Shown piece by piece: positions 1-12,847 of a stretch of 64,000 bases of DNA. The stretch's first letter is position 1. Every line of letters starts with the position of its first letter. The DNA is from Trichuris trichiura (taxonomy: Eukaryota > Nematoda > Enoplea > Trichinellida > Trichuridae), in the NCBI GenBank assembly GCA_037903355.1, contig JBAJFE010000026.1, forward strand, positions 1,550,001 to 1,614,000, given 5' to 3'. Under the pieces are notes generated by a model. It was not told the DNA's origin, did no database searches, and saw only the letters and a program-made list of their open reading frames with translations. Made by a program: the position numbers and the translations under genes.

Positions 1-2
1 GT

Positions 3-880
3 TTTCCCAGCGCCGTGGACGACTGCGAAAATGTCATTATGCATCTACTATCCGAAGGTTACAAAAAGTACCACGTCAACACCAGTAAAATAACGTTAAT
101 TGGAGACAGCGCCGGCGGGAATTTAGCCGCTGCGGTCACGCAGAGAATGCGTAACAAAGGAGTGAAGCCAACAGTAAAGGTCAAATAATTTGAATAATAT
201 TTACTTTTTTTTAAAAAATTTTTTGTCCCTTTTTTCAGCTTCAAGTGCTCATCTATCCGTTGTTACAATTTTCCGATTTCCTTACTCCAAGCTACCAGTT
301 GGCGCATCGCCTATTGGGCGGTACGTCGCTTCCCGATCCCGAAAGTATTGTTCGGTAGGTGGAACTTCAACCCGCCCATTACGCAATGCACAATTGTTGT
401 AGTTGGTCCCTTCTGTACTTTGGAATTGACCCAACGTACACGCAGAAAGTTTTGAAGAACATGCATGTCACCGAACCGCTAAGATCACTATTCAAGCGTC
501 ATCAAAGTCACGGTATTCTACCGTCTAGTTATCGGGATCCGTCGTTTTACAACGCTAGCGAAGCGAAAGTTTTACCACAGGATATTGACTATACTTTGGC
601 GAGAATGATGCGCAGGTTCCTACTAGACTGGCAAGCGTCACCTTTGATGCAGCCGGATATGTCCGGTTTGCCGCCCGCTTTGATTGTCACTACTCAATTC
701 GATCCATTACGCGACGACGGCTATTGGTACGCAGTGAAATTGCGAAATGCCGGCGTTAACGTTACCCATATGCACTACGAACGTGGTTTTCACGCTATGC
801 TCAATTTGCACACCGAAATGAGCATTGGACGTAAGGCTATTCATGACATTGGCACATTTATTCGCTCCTGCATGGCGTGA
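3..880 (+). CDS. Arylacetamide deacetylase-like alpha/beta hydrolase (5' end missing)
   Basis: This is the C-terminal two thirds of a serine hydrolase of the hormone-sensitive-lipase/AADAC family, which cleaves carboxyl esters and amides, usually at the ER membrane. Exons are 3-179, 239-354 and 403-880; the two introns (59 and 48 bases) have GT-AG ends and preserve frame. The nucleophile elbow GDSAGG is in the first exon, the acid residue lies in QFDPLRDDG, and the base is the His in GFHAM, so the catalytic triad is complete. The segment DDGYWYAVKLRNAGVNVTH aligns well with vertebrate AADAC. The oxyanion HGG motif and any N-terminal anchor lie outside the window. A polyadenylation signal AATAAA stands at 995-1000. 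Family assignment is firm; the particular substrate is unknown. Confidence 0.85.
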
Positions 881-1338
881 GTTACTGTTGCGCGCATGTA
901 CGTAACGTGATGTTGTCTGTTTACCCGCTTGTAGGTGCGACTGTTTATTTTTTTTTAGCAAGCGTTTTATCCTCGCACCATTTTTGTTCGGCCAAATAAA
1001 AAAGAATAATTATGCTTACGCTACCTGAGCATCTTTAGTATTCGCGCGCCGAAAGTTACAGTATGGTAGAAAAAAGGCAACCGCCGACTACGACGCAGCA
1101 GCAGCAGCAGCGGTGGCTGTAGCAACAACAGGTCGTTGTCGTTGTCATCATTTGTGTTTACGGACAGAATGTCCTTGAGGGCGTAGAGCGTTGGCAATGC
1201 GTTTGAAACAGCAACGCCTCCATTGGGAGCGTTGATCGATCGGGCAAAATTGACGTCTGTTCCAGCAGTGCGTAGTGACCTTGCCTACAACCAGTGAACA
1301 TTGTTTGTCCATCGCCTCTCAGTCGCACATAACCAAGA
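881..1338. other. Intergenic, 3' UTR of hydrolase and 5' flank of ASAP gene
   Basis: There is no gene here. It contains AATAAA at 995-1000 for the upstream gene and a short CAG triplet run (about 1095-1110) ahead of the next coding start. Confidence 0.6.
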
Positions 1339-4300
1339 ATGCGACTTCTCAGAAGCAGCGATGAATTGTATAGGTCCTTTTTGACCGAAACGGAAGAAGA
1401 TTTAAAAAGTCCCACCACGTCGGTATTTTTCAATCAAATTGGCCGCTACCGTTTAGCCGTTCAGGAGTTCGCCGAGGTGAGAGTATCCCCTACGAGTCTT
1501 ATTGCTTTTTTATTATCGTTTTTTCAAAAAAAAGGCCGCCGAAGCTGACTTCGAGGTATTGTGCAAATTTCGAAAATGCTTAAAAGTATTGCTGACCGGT
1601 CAAGACGAGTACATACGATCGGAGGAGAGTCTGGCGGAAGCATTGTGCGCTTTGGCGGCCGTCCCCAATCCGAACAGTTGCGTGGGCGAGTCCGATCCGG
1701 AGATCAGTAATTCGTTTCAACTTTTTTTGCCCCACTTCACTTTACCACCACTTTTTTTTCTAACCTTAAGGCGCCGCTTGGTTGAAATTTTCCGTTATGC
1801 TCAAGGAATTGGCTCGCGCGGGAAAGATTTTCCAACGTAATTCGCACAACTGCCTCATGCTGCCGTTGGTATCGCTCCTAAAAGGAGGGGAAAGTCGCGG
1901 CAAAGTTGGTCCTACATGGTTAAACAAACGTTGCCGTATATGCGCTCCATTTTGCCTTTCAGATTTCGTCGAAGCAAGTAGACAAAGCGTTTCGTGACTA
2001 CCAAGCGAAATTGTACTCCAAAAACAACTGTTGCTTTTTGCTATTCCATTTTAAATATTTGCTTTTAGAAATAAGCTCGAAAAAGACGCGAAAAGCCAAA
2101 GCGGTGGTGAATTATGCAAACTGAGTCAAGTCGACTTATCCGAAGCGTTGCTTCGAGAACGTACCATTCTCCAGTACGAGCTTTGTCAAGTAATGAAATT
2201 GTAGTTAAACTTTTTTCTTCCCGCTGTTCACTAGCGAATTTGATAGCTTTTCCTTAAGTCAAGCAAAATGCAATTAAAGGGAGGCGTTGGACTGGCACAG
2301 GCAACCGTTGAACTTTATTACGCCGTCTTAAAGTAAAACATCTCTCAAGCCAGTCGTCTCCGTTCTACGTGTTTCTTTGTTGCAGCTACTTTCGCAAAAG
2401 CCTTCAAATCGTTGAAGATTTAAAGGGTTTCGTTGAAACTTTCGAAGCAAGCCTCAACGAGACGAAACAACGCCAGGAGAACGAACATCGTACTTTGCAA
2501 ATGCTTTGCAAAACATTGAAGAAATCTTCCTCTCTGATAGACTACGATGCGGTGAGTTTGAAAAAATTTAATTTAGCCACATTTCAACTCGGTATTCTGT
2601 AAATGGCGAAATTGTTCGCACGCTTTACTTGAGCATCATTACGGTAGATAGTCGCTAAGCATTTTCGAATTCCTTCAATGCTGTGCAATTCACCCGTCTT
2701 AACTGACTTACGTATTACGAAATTTTATTCAGAAATTACTCCGTGTAGTAGGCAATGCTAGTTTTTTGAAGTTTTGACTCAGATTGGTCGAGCTGGTTTG
2801 TTACACTGGGAAGAATGCCTATTTTTGCGGTCAGGTCAATCTGACACCGTCTGACTCATGTTGTAAGCACATAGTACGGACAGCTTGAAATTTTCATCCT
2901 ACAGTACTTCAAAAAACTTGAGGATCACATTTTTAAAAAATGGACGCAGAATAGCTGTCGAACTGGCGGAATGGCCGTTGCGGAGAAAGACCGTATTTTC
3001 GCAAGCAAACTCGAATAAAGTAATTGTACAGTACATTTTGAAAAAGAGACGAGTAGTCTCAAAATATGCTTAGCCGTTCGTCCACGTGGCAAGTTTTTTA
3101 AATTACTGTAAAGGTAGTTGAATACACTGTTGTAATTACTTGACTGTAAAAATACAACAATCGCTCTTAACTCAAGCGCGACATGGGTTGGTCGTTGAAT
3201 TCGACGCGCATCAAGTTTTACGCTAAAACGATCGGCTAGTTGGGGAACGATTGTTTTTCGGCGTTTAACCGACGACCACAGATTTACTTACCATATTTAG
3301 TTGCGCCAAAGAGCCGCGTCGTTTTCGCGCTGAGATTAATTCACCATTGTTCGTCTGCTGCTGTCTCCTTGTCAAAATGCATCTCCAGCGTTAAACTAAG
3401 GGTTACCTGAGCGTTGTAGCGCTAGTTTCCAACTACCATTGCTTCATCATTAATTGATTAGCAGGTTGTTTGTCATACGGTACAGATTCAAAAATGTCGT
3501 AGTCGCTTTAGCCGCTACGCTGCAATGTTGAGCAGCTTAGAATTACGGATAGATTTCATGTAATGCAACGGATGCACTTACCGATGGCTGCATTGCAGAA
3601 AGGACGCAAAAAATAGAAGTTCAAGGTACAGTACGCGGGAAATCTCTAAGTAATTTGCAGGATAGAAAAATATTTAAAAATTTGAATAAAAAATTGCTGT
3701 AAATAGAGCTAAAAGCGTGTTGCCGTTTCGCGGATACTTATAAATAAGCGGTAAAATTGATTCCATTTGCTACACGTTGAAGAAGCTGAAGTTGCGTTAT
3801 AATTTTAAGCTTTTTACTACAAAGTCCTTAGTTCTGGCTTTTTCGTTGCGGTAGGTTTGGATCGTCCTTTGTAGCACGCGTTCTTCTGCTGCTTAAAGTA
3901 AGAGACCTTTATCAGCTGGCAGATCTCTACACTAGTTTCTTATCTGCCGCGAAATAGTCTTCCCTTGCGTTTTTAAGTTTCTTCACGAAAAACGTCTTTG
4001 GCGCTGAGTAATAATTTTAAAATTTTGCGAATTTCTACGCTCATAATTTTTTTTTATAATCTTAGTGGATCAGTCAATTTTTCAGGGCAAAACAGACGAC
4101 AGTCATGACTCTTCGGACTCGTTGTCCGTAACGGTACTCGAGTCGGGAACGTCGGAAACTTCGGCGCCGATATGCCGTCTCAAAAGCGGCTATCTGCTAA
4201 AACGTAGCAAGCGCCGTATGAATAGAAATTGGTACAGAAGACGATGCGAAGTGCGCGACGGTTTCTTCTATATATGGCATGACAACGTTAGTATCCTTTC

Positions 4301-6464
4301 GACACCGCGCTACGATGCCAATCGTTTTTCTTTCAACCAGGAATCGCTGCCACCCATTCAAATCAACCTACTCACCTGTCAAGTGTTGCCGAATAGGGAT
4401 GATTCACGCATGTTAATTGTTCAATGTCGTAAGTGTGACTGCAGCGTTCTTTTCAATTTCCTGCTTAAATATACTCGAGCGTCTAGACGACAGAAAGTAC
4501 GAGTTCCAAGCCGAAAACGATTCTTGTGCTACGGAGTAATTAAAATACCGCTCGTGCAACGTAGACAGCTTTGTTTTGCAGATGGATAACAACTCTGAGC
4601 AGTATGAAAAAGTTGGCTGAAAAGGAAGCGATGAGCGACGAAGCGGTCAGCGGGGAGCACATTCAAAAGTTGGCTCTTGACAGAATCAAATCGCTTCCCG
4701 GCAATGACCGCTGTTGCGACTGCGGATCAACAAAAGGTAGGCAACCTGAATTCTCTTTAACTGTTCTTACTGTATGTTTAAAAAATTTCCCCCTTTGCAG
4801 ACGTAACTTGGCTGTGCACAAATTTTGGTTCGCTGCATTGCATTGATTGCGCCGGTTCTCATCGAGATCTTGGAGTGCACGTTTCTCGCATTCAATCTCT
4901 AAGCCTTGACAGAATCGACCGCGCTACCGCCTTGGTTAGTTACTAGCATAGGTAGTAAGTAGTATAATATGTTGATTATTGTCGTAGATTCCGTTAGCAT
5001 TGGGCAACCATAAGGTAAACATGGTATTCGAGGCAACCTATTCTGGCGTAAAAGTAATGGACAGCCCGGCTCAACGTAAACGCTTCATCCATGACAAGTA
5101 CGTCCAAAGAAAGTATGTCTTGCCGGTAGTTGATCGTCCAATGGAATATCTCGTCGAGACAATTGCCTTGGGTTCCGTCAGCAATCTGCTTCATCTCTAC
5201 GCATCCGGCGTTGACTTGAACACCGTTGTTGATCCGGTAGGCGATTGATATTTCGTTTGCCCAGCGCCTTTTTCAACGCCTTTTGTAGACAACGGGCGAA
5301 AATGCTTTGCTGATGACTGCGCGCGCCGACGTTGGCGGATCGCACCTGGCCTTTCTTCAATTTTTGCTTCAAAATGGGGCCAACGTCAATGCAACAAATC
5401 TTATAGGTGAAACTGCCGCGCACGTTTGCGTTCGCCAAAACAAGCCCGAATGCCTTAAGCTGCTGTTGATGACGTGGAATATTGACTTGCAAATTCGCGA
5501 CTTGGACGGCTGCACGCCGATGCAGTTGGCAAAGCGTATGCAGCGCGAGTCTTGCGAACGTCTAGTACGAATTAGAGCTACTTTTCAAATTAGCCATACT
5601 GTATGTTTAAGATAGTCAAGTTCGATGAAAATTCAAAATCAAATTTCGCTGATATCGAAGTTCCGCTATCTCTACTTAACGACGTAGGCTTTGTTTGAAT
5701 TCCTCCGCTTAAAGTTGTCCAATTTTCCCGCGTCATGTGTAGGCTCCAGAGGAAAGTGGTCAAGCGTCCGTTGCCATGCCAGTTGCGACACGCAGCTCGA
5801 CGGCGAGGACGAAAAGCATTACACCACAAAGCGTTCGAAGCATCTCCGAACTATCCGGTCTGATTAGCCATTCGGCCGGTAAATTTGCATAGCGTCGGTA
5901 GCTTAATTTGAATATTCGCCTTTCAGATCCTCTGCGCAGTTCCGCGTATTTTGACAGTATCCAACATGGCAGAACAGCGAAACCCGTTGCTCAAAAGTCG
6001 CATACTCTTGCCCGCGTTGAGAACAATAGACCGTCGTGCAGCGATTTCTCATCGTCCAGTCGAGGAAGCATCTTTTCAAGTTTTCAGCAAAAGCTTAAGA
6101 ACGACAAACGTCCCAAACCCGCGCCTCGCAAAGTGAAGCGTCTTTTTTTGCATATTTTTAAATATTGACCGGAAATAGTTTGCAGGCGAAAGCCGGCTTT
6201 TCAATGCAACGCAAATGTCGAGCTTTGTACAATTGTCAAGCGGACAACCCGGATGAAATTAGCTTCAAAAAAGGTGACGAAATTGTGGTGACTCGCGAAC
6301 ATTTGTCCGGCGAAAATGACTGCTGGATGGTACGCACGCACGTTTTTTTTTTAAAAATTTGTTTCCTACAGTATGAACAATGTTTTCAGGAAGGTTTTGT
6401 GCTTGATCGGCCGGACGAGGTTGGCCGTTTTCCAACATCATTCGTAACGTTTGAAAAAGAGTAA
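1339..6464 (+). CDS. ASAP: ASAP-family ArfGAP (BAR-PH-ArfGAP-ANK-SH3)
   Basis: Predicted GTPase-activating protein for Arf GTPases, acting at membranes in adhesion and trafficking. I place 17 exons: 1339-1476, 1535-1706, 1771-1904, 1963-2012, 2069-2189, 2259-2332, 2386-2551, 4086-4428, 4487-4535, 4582-4736, 4801-4934, 4988-5236, 5289-5600, 5743-5878, 5927-6132, 6186-6329, 6390-6464. These stay in phase and give about 885 residues. Domains in order: BAR coiled coil (starts with SPTTSVFF, as ASAP1 does with SPTTSSF); PH (LKSGYLLKRSKRR to FQAEN...WITTL); ArfGAP zinc finger (CCDC...CIDC) with Arg finger in GSHRDLGVHVSRIQSL; ankyrin repeats (GENALLMTAR, NVNATNLIGETAAHV); and SH3 (ALYNCQADNPDEISF). 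SH3 plus BAR separates it from ACAP and AGAP. The linker between ANK and SH3 is only about 120 residues, far shorter than in vertebrate ASAP1/2. The start is the first ATG before the BAR similarity. Confidence 0.9.
2552..4085 (+). other. Long intron 7 of the ASAP gene
   Basis: This is a 1.5 kb intron, while almost all the gene's other introns are under 150 bases. It separates the BAR-coding from the PH-coding exons. Frame fixes the 3' splice site at TTTTTCAG before 4086. I see no conserved exon inside; TACAGTAC-type motifs occur several times. Confidence 0.6.
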
Positions 6465-6613
6465 ATGGGGGCTTTTGTAATTGACCTTTGCTCTTGCCAG
6501 CCGAATGTTGTTTTATTTTGTTACAAGTAAACAAGCGTCAACGTTGAGCATTAGCAAATAACAGACTACGTTTGACTATATACGCTTTGACGCTTTTTTT
6601 AGCGGCCTTAGGC

Positions 6614-9345
6614 TCAGCTGCGATTTTCGGACGTGTGACTGCGACCATCCGAGTAAGCTGATGATCCCGCCGACTCTTTTCTCACCTTTTCCGGTTGCTT
6701 TACTTCAACTAAGCTTTCCGTATTGCTAGGATCAGCTTGTTCACCATCTCTCATATTCTACGCAATGCCGCAATGCTAAAACCACGCGACAACCTTAGCA
6801 GTCTTCCTACCTCGTACATGTCTATTTGTTCAGAGGTAAAATATTTGATTCGCAGGAGGCGTGCTTCGGTTTGAACAATACAGTAGCATATGGCTAGCGT
6901 GCTTACGATACTCTGCAACGGAAATGGTCGGAATGAAGAACGCAAAGCAGATAGCTTACCTGAAAGACGTTGAAAAAGACTCCGCCAAGTACGTAAGTTG
7001 CCAAACCAACTGCAATTGTAGGCGTGATGTAGTTGTTGATTTCTTCGTCGGTCTTAAAAAAGAAAAAAATAGCCGCTTCGTTTGAGTAGCGAAGGAAAAA
7101 AGTTGGCCAACTTTGAATATCGCGGACGCAATAAAAGCGTTTGTGATGGAAATAATAACTTTGCCAATCCACATGTAAGCACTGCAAAGCGCGTAGGTTG
7201 CCCCGAATTTGCCCAAATTACCACCAATCAATGCTCCCGCCTTAAAAAGACATTTGTTCTATTGATTAGGCAGTCTTTAAGTTTTGAGTTACGTTGCTCG
7301 CTGCGGCGCAGTAGTTGCTTCCGTCGACGGCTGAAAATAAAAGCTTTCTTTTAGGTTATATAACTTGGGAAAGTTGATGGTCACCAATGACAGCCATCGT
7401 TGCCGAATTGGATATGCGTAACAGCGAGGTGGCAACGGTTATGCAAGTTGCGCATTTTGCCAGTTTCTGCTTGCACCCTTTTGCCCTGCAAGGAAAGCGA
7501 CGCTTTAAACGGTAAGTTCAAATGCGTACAACCGACTTTGACTCGATGTATGTCAACGCGGTTCTAAACAGTCGCAGCAATGCGACAAGAGCGCCGGCAA
7601 AGATCACCGATCCGACATGATAGCGAAGGACGATAAAAACTCCTTGAATTCCCAAAAACCATTTGTGAGATTTGTTCCTATCAAAATGCGGAAGGCAAAG
7701 TTGGTCAATTAAGCGTCAGCGCTTGGACGAACTTGTTGAAAAGACGATTTGCAACCGGAATTGAAATGGCCAAGCATTGAAAAGCCACCATGCATTCGCA
7801 CGTCCAAACATACAGGCAAATGTAGAATATAAAAAGAAATGGTACTGGTATCTGAGCATTGCCGAACTTTGCCGCCTCTTTGAAGACATTGAGAAGTCGC
7901 GGCTTTTTCATTTCGGCTAGTACTGAAAATTTAGCGAAATTTTCAATATGCAAATCGTTGTCTTGTTGATGCTGCCATACCGATTGTTATTGTGCTTACA
8001 AAGCTGAAGCCAAAAAGGAGTGTCATTGCAATGATCGTCAGCGCACTGAAAACTGGCAGTATTAGCAGCAATGGCATGAAGAATAGAGTTGTTCTGGCTT
8101 GTTTGAAGACGGCATTGATGAACGGCATATAGCTCCACATGAGCACGGTCACAGTGCATACTAGTATCTGAAATTTGAAATGTGCGCGCGAAGAAAAAGG
8201 ATGTTTTAGCAGTTACGGTAAAAATTGTGAATGCGATTGCTCCATACATGATGTCGCTTCTGTCGTAAGTTATCGTTGCATTCAGCGAGCTCATATTGAC
8301 GTAAGAGATTTGCCAGTGTTCCAAATTTTGAAAAGAGCATACCCAAAGCACTATAGTCATTACTAAGAAGAAAAGGCGTATCAGTTATGAGAAAGTGGGA
8401 CGAAAATTGATTGCTTACGTAATGATGCTACCGTAATGAGCACTAGAAATACCTTAATTAAGATAACGTTGAGACAAGGTATTACACAGACGTAGACGAT
8501 GTATAAGCCTGCAAAGTTGGATGGATACTACTTAAACTTTTTGCCATATATAGTCATACCAAGTCCGCTAAGTGTCATGAAGAATATAAACGTTGATGTC
8601 TTTGAAAGATCTTGACACATATTTGCCAAGTAATTTTCGTACTTCAGTGTGGGCAATGCGTAATAATCATTTTTGATTTTTGGTATCCGCGGTGAGCAGC
8701 GATTCAGTATCGGTTTGCTGAATCAATACGGCGAGTAAGTTGAAAACGTGCTGTTGTTGATTTTCAGTTGGCCTTTCACCTTTTGAGTATGGGCATCACC
8801 GGACAGGTTCCATTCACCGCGCTGGGATATTTTTGCTCGTTTTCGTATTCCGCTATGGGCACGTGGTAGTCGCAAAGCTTAACTTTGTACTTGCTGGCAA
8901 ATTTTGCCAACATGGTGCGGTTCTGGATGGTTTCGTTGGGGCACATTTCCACGCAGATCCAAAGGGATTTGATTGGACTGGCAAAACTCATTGGAAACAT
9001 GTACCTGAGATGGGAAAAATTTGCGTTCACATCGTTACGTCAGTGGAAAAGCTTTCATGCTACTTTTTATTCTCGAAAGTTTCCGTCGCGTTGTTGAGCA
9101 TCTTGTCTGAACCGCAGACGTTGCCTCGGTCGTCGGCTCCACTGTGCAGTCGTTTGTAGTCTCCTTTTAAGAATGCCCAAACGATAAATGCGAACTGCGT
9201 AAAAGATTATGAAATACGGTGAACGATTAATACGGCCAATTACCATAACCGCCCATGCTATACCGTATACGAAGCACCATGGTACGTTTGTACATTTTCT
9301 GCTGTCGGTCACTTTCACTTGCGCAGCTGCGGACTCGTATTCCAT
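6614..9345 (-). CDS. SLC44A: Choline transporter-like protein (SLC44/CTL family)
   Basis: Multi-pass membrane protein of the SLC44 family, which moves choline (and, for some members, ethanolamine) across plasma or mitochondrial membranes. Exon 1 (9345-9244) ends within the first membrane segment after DSRKCTNVPW; exon 2 (9194-9064) contains GDYKRLHSGADDRGNVCG, matching the family's conserved first extracellular segment; exon 3 starts at 9004 and carries the Cys-rich loop WICVEMCPNE, followed by KPILNRCSP. Many hydrophobic segments follow (for example around 8360-7920 and 7230-6960, with NNYITPTIAVGLATYV near the C terminus). The last exon appears to end in a hydrophilic tail, MRDGEQADPSN...SENRS, stop at 6614. 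Middle exon borders were not all resolved. It converges on the ASAP gene, with only about 150 bases between stop codons. Confidence 0.83.
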
Positions 9346-11380
9346 TTGACTGAAGGGAAATCGAGAGTCGACGAGATGGCTATTCAACACCCACTCGAAA
9401 TGCTATGACGACGCTGTATAGTTCGTAGTTTTAGTTGGTTAACTGTAAATAGTTTGCTTTAAATTTTTCCCAGTTACTAGTTTGGATATATCCCGTTTAA
9501 AGTAGCAGTTGTTGTTCACTTTTTTTAAGCTGACGCGGAGTAAGTTAGTGGTTACCTGAAAATCCTTTAAACTTTCCTTTAAGCTTAAAACGCGTAAGCA
9601 AGTGGAACTATTGCGTAAATGTTTGACATGATAGGCAGAATGATAATTAAACAGCATATTGTCAAAATGACTTACTTTCGCCGAACGATTAAATGCAGTT
9701 GCTCCTTAAGCGACTGTGCGTTTTCGGGAGGGCGAACGTTGACTTGATTGAATTAGTGTGTCTCAGAAAACGAATGTACACAAAGGCAACGTTAAAATGC
9801 CTCAGTTTAACGCCTCTACGTCACGCAGTTCAAAATATCAACAGAAATTTAATTTGAGTTACTGTAGCTGTGTAGTCAAGTTCGAACGCAACTTACAACA
9901 AATATAATTTGTTGTCAACACTCTTGAACAGTCTATCCAAAATGGAGACTTTGCTAATGCTAATCTTTTGCTAGCAGTAACATTTTACGCTCTAAACTCG
10001 CCTCCCGGTCATGCGATTTAAAATATCAATAAAACTTTAATTTGAATTACTGTACTTGTGTGGTCAAGTTCGAATGCAACTTATAACAAATAAAATTTGG
10101 TGTCTGCACTATGGAACGGTCTAACTGAAACGGAAACTTTGCTAATGCTAACCTCTTGCGAGCAGTAACGTTCGACGCACTATCTTCGCCGCTGGGTTAC
10201 GCTGTTTAGGATGTGAACAGAACTTTAATTTGAATTACTGTAGTTTTGTATTCAAGTTCGAACACTTTATAACAAATAAAAATTGCTGATAACACTGTTG
10301 AACAGTCTATATGAAACGGAAATTTTGCTATTGCTTATCGCCTGCTAGCAGTATTTTTTTGTCGCACTACCTTTGCCGCCTGGTCATTCAGTTAAAAATA
10401 TTCACAGAACCTTAATTTGAATTACTGTAGTTTTGTTGTCAAGTTCAAACGCAACTTACAGCAATTATTATTTACTGACAACACTGCTCAGCAGTCTGTC
10501 CGCAATGGAGAACTTGTTGATGCTGATCCCTTGGTAGGAGATATTGGTTAGCGCATTACTTTAAAGATTTTCTTAGCATTTTCTATGTGCTCAATAGATT
10601 GACACACACGCTTGGACGAGATGGAATTGATTCGGTTCAATGTATAGATTTTATATTTGTGTGTTTCTGTCTTCCGCGGCTTAGAGTAAAGGTAAGCTCT
10701 ACAAGTTTCGCCACATTCTACTAAGCGGTTAAAGTTTGCATCTTATTTTGAAAGCTGATCAAATAGGCACGACACTGTTGAAAGTAGATACAAATTGAAA
10801 ACATGCGCGTTGCATTTTCTGTCTTTCTTAAAGTATTTAAAAATGCTTGGTAGCTGAAGGAATTTAATCAGACGAAAGGGCCTTTAGTTTAGCATCTCAT
10901 GCCGTAAGTAGGGATATAATCATTTTTTTTGTTCGTCACTCAGAAACGCTGATGCTCAAAAAAAATTGCGCGTACTGCGCAATAAATAAACTGAATATTA
11001 GTTGGAAAAAACATAAACAGCTGAGTCGAGCAGTGACGCCTTTCCATCTGAATTTGAATTCTGTATTTGATTTACATGTTCATGTCCATACTGTATAATT
11101 TAAAATTTACTTGCGTTTTCTTCTTCTGTCAGCCCTACTGTGCGCTCTCGTTTTTAACACTAGTTACGGAGATCATCTTGCGATTTTTACGATTATTAAT
11201 ATGACTAGCTGGTTTCAGCGTTTCCGTTAACACGCGGTCTCACAGCTGATACGCTAAGGATAAGCTGTCGCTCGATGCTACACAATACAGGTTGTTCACT
11301 TCAAGCATTAACTTCAAAACAATGTACGAAGATGAACAAGATGTCTACGTTATGTCTAAGCAGAGAAAAGTAGCTTTGCA
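9346..11380. other. Intergenic, contains tandem repeat
   Basis: No gene is recognisable. The middle part is the four-copy repeat described separately; the flanks have no long open frame and no recognisable RNA gene. Confidence 0.5.
9830..10570. repeat. Tandem repeat, about 187-base unit, four diverged copies
   Basis: Copies begin near 9832, 10020, 10207 and 10393. Each opens with a CAGAACTTTAATTTGAATTACTGTA-like stretch (shown shortened as AATTTGAATTACTGTA), then TCAAGTTCGAACGCAACTTA, then an ACAGTCTAT block and a TTTGCTAATGCT block. Copies differ by many substitutions and a few indels. The opening segment recurs singly elsewhere (for example near 19,325), so the unit seems derived from a dispersed family. 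Confidence 0.8.
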
Positions 11381-11722
11381 GGCGAAAGGGACAACACAGG
11401 CATTGACCGAATAGAGAGACATCTTTTCTGTTACCAAAAGAGCTTCAGTGCGGATTCACCCGTCGACCAATCAAATAGCTCCTATCAGGAAGTGATTGGA
11501 CGTTGGGCTTTCCCATATTGGGCAAACACGTACCACACAGCCGGCTTGTACGCTCGTTCAGCTGGAATTGATAGTGCGGTAAAGAAGGAATGACGACTGC
11601 AGATCTGAAGCGTCCTTTCCTGCCTTATTCCTATGAAAATATAGGTCCTCTTTCATGGATTCCTTTACAGTGTAGGACGTATCAACACTGGCAAGATAGG
11701 ATGAAAGAGCTCTGTAGTACAG
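11381..11722 (+). CDS. Possible upstream exons of the homeobox gene
   Basis: Open coding-like stretches sit just upstream of the homeodomain exon in the same direction. One (about 11381-11578) follows TTTGCAG and reads ...NSSYQEVIGRWAFPYWANTY..., ending at a good GTAAAG donor. A second reads ...LPYSYENIGPLSWIP...MKELCSTG and ends at 11722 in the correct phase for the homeodomain exon at 11874. The join between the two stretches does not work with a normal-length intron, so the structure is tentative. Confidence 0.3.
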
Positions 11723-11873
11723 GTAAGGAATGATGTTTACCGCAGTAAATACTTGTCGCTTAGCCTCCTTTATTTTCCATACGTCCGAACTGTTCCTATG
11801 GTAAATTTAAAGTATCATTGTTAAAATCTTCTCGCAACTGCTTTTGAATTTTACAACTTTACGCGTACTGCAG

Positions 11874-12648
11874 GGATCAATGATTCATGCTTCATTACGG
11901 AACGGATGAAACACGAATGTCGTCCTAAGCGTATCAGAACCGTTTTCACAACGGAACAACTTGACGAGTTGGAGAATTTATTCCAAAAGATCGCGTATCC
12001 CACCAGAAGTGAACGACAATATCTCTGTGAACAACTGAACCTTAGCGACTCCAGAATTCAAGTAAGCAGAGTATTTTACTTGCAGTTCTTTTGGGCATAA
12101 AGCTTCTATGGTTTTTTAAATTCAATAACGTGTACAATGGGTACCTTAGTTCCCTAACTCACAGATGTCCACTGCCGAACGTCACCTGTTCGCTTCGTGT
12201 GCAAACACGGAATCAATGCAAACTTGGTAATCGTGCAACCGTACAAGCTGAGTAGTAATCGTAGCCACTGTTTGTATCAACCTTCCTTGTACCAAAGGCG
12301 CTGAACAAATAATAACAGTACGATAGTGCGAGACATCTGGACATGTTTGAACAAGGCATTAAGTGAGCATAAGAGGGATGTCAAAAGGGCGGGATTCCTT
12401 GCTCAATCAACGGGTCAATCGCTTCCGACTAGTCGGCTTACTTTCTTCAAAACAGATTGGCTAGCTGCCAGAGTACCTTGTTGAAAATCCTATTTGCTTA
12501 CATGGCTTTTATTTACCTGTTGCAGGTTTGGTTCAAGAATAGACGAGCCAGACGCCGAAAACATTTTCGAAATCAATCTCAACCCTCCTCGCTGGACGTC
12601 TGTTCAACTTGTAACCTCCAAACAACCATTGTGACAAGTATGCATTAA
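11874..12648 (+). CDS. Divergent paired-like homeodomain protein with Lys50 (5' end unresolved)
   Basis: DNA-binding transcription factor. Exons 11874-12061 and 12526-12648 join in phase 0 to give a full 60-residue homeodomain, starting CRPKRIRTVFTTEQLDELE and ending VWFKNRRARRRKH. Landmark residues are in place: F8, L16, F20, W48, F49, N51 and R53. Residue 50 is Lys, the specificity class of Bicoid, Goosecoid, Otx and Pitx. The 464-base intron falls between homeodomain residues 46 and 47, a position common in paired-class genes. Helix 2 (TRSERQYLCEQLNLSDSRIQ) matches none of these classes closely, so I give no orthologue name. The C-terminal tail after the domain is about 25 residues, unless a further exon exists in the open stretch 12,661-12,840. 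Confidence 0.8.
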
Positions 12649-12847
12649 GTCGTCTAGCATTTGCTTTCAACCTTGAATACTTCTAAGCTTGGAAACTTGA
12701 CCGATCCGAAAAAATGCCCGACTTCTTTACTCTTACAGCCAATTCGAACGTTGCTAAAGCGTCAAACCGTGCTGCAAACTTACTTACACAAAAGAGAAAA
12801 GCCAAATCGCTTCCCGCTTATTCTGTTCATTTATAAAGCATTTTTGT

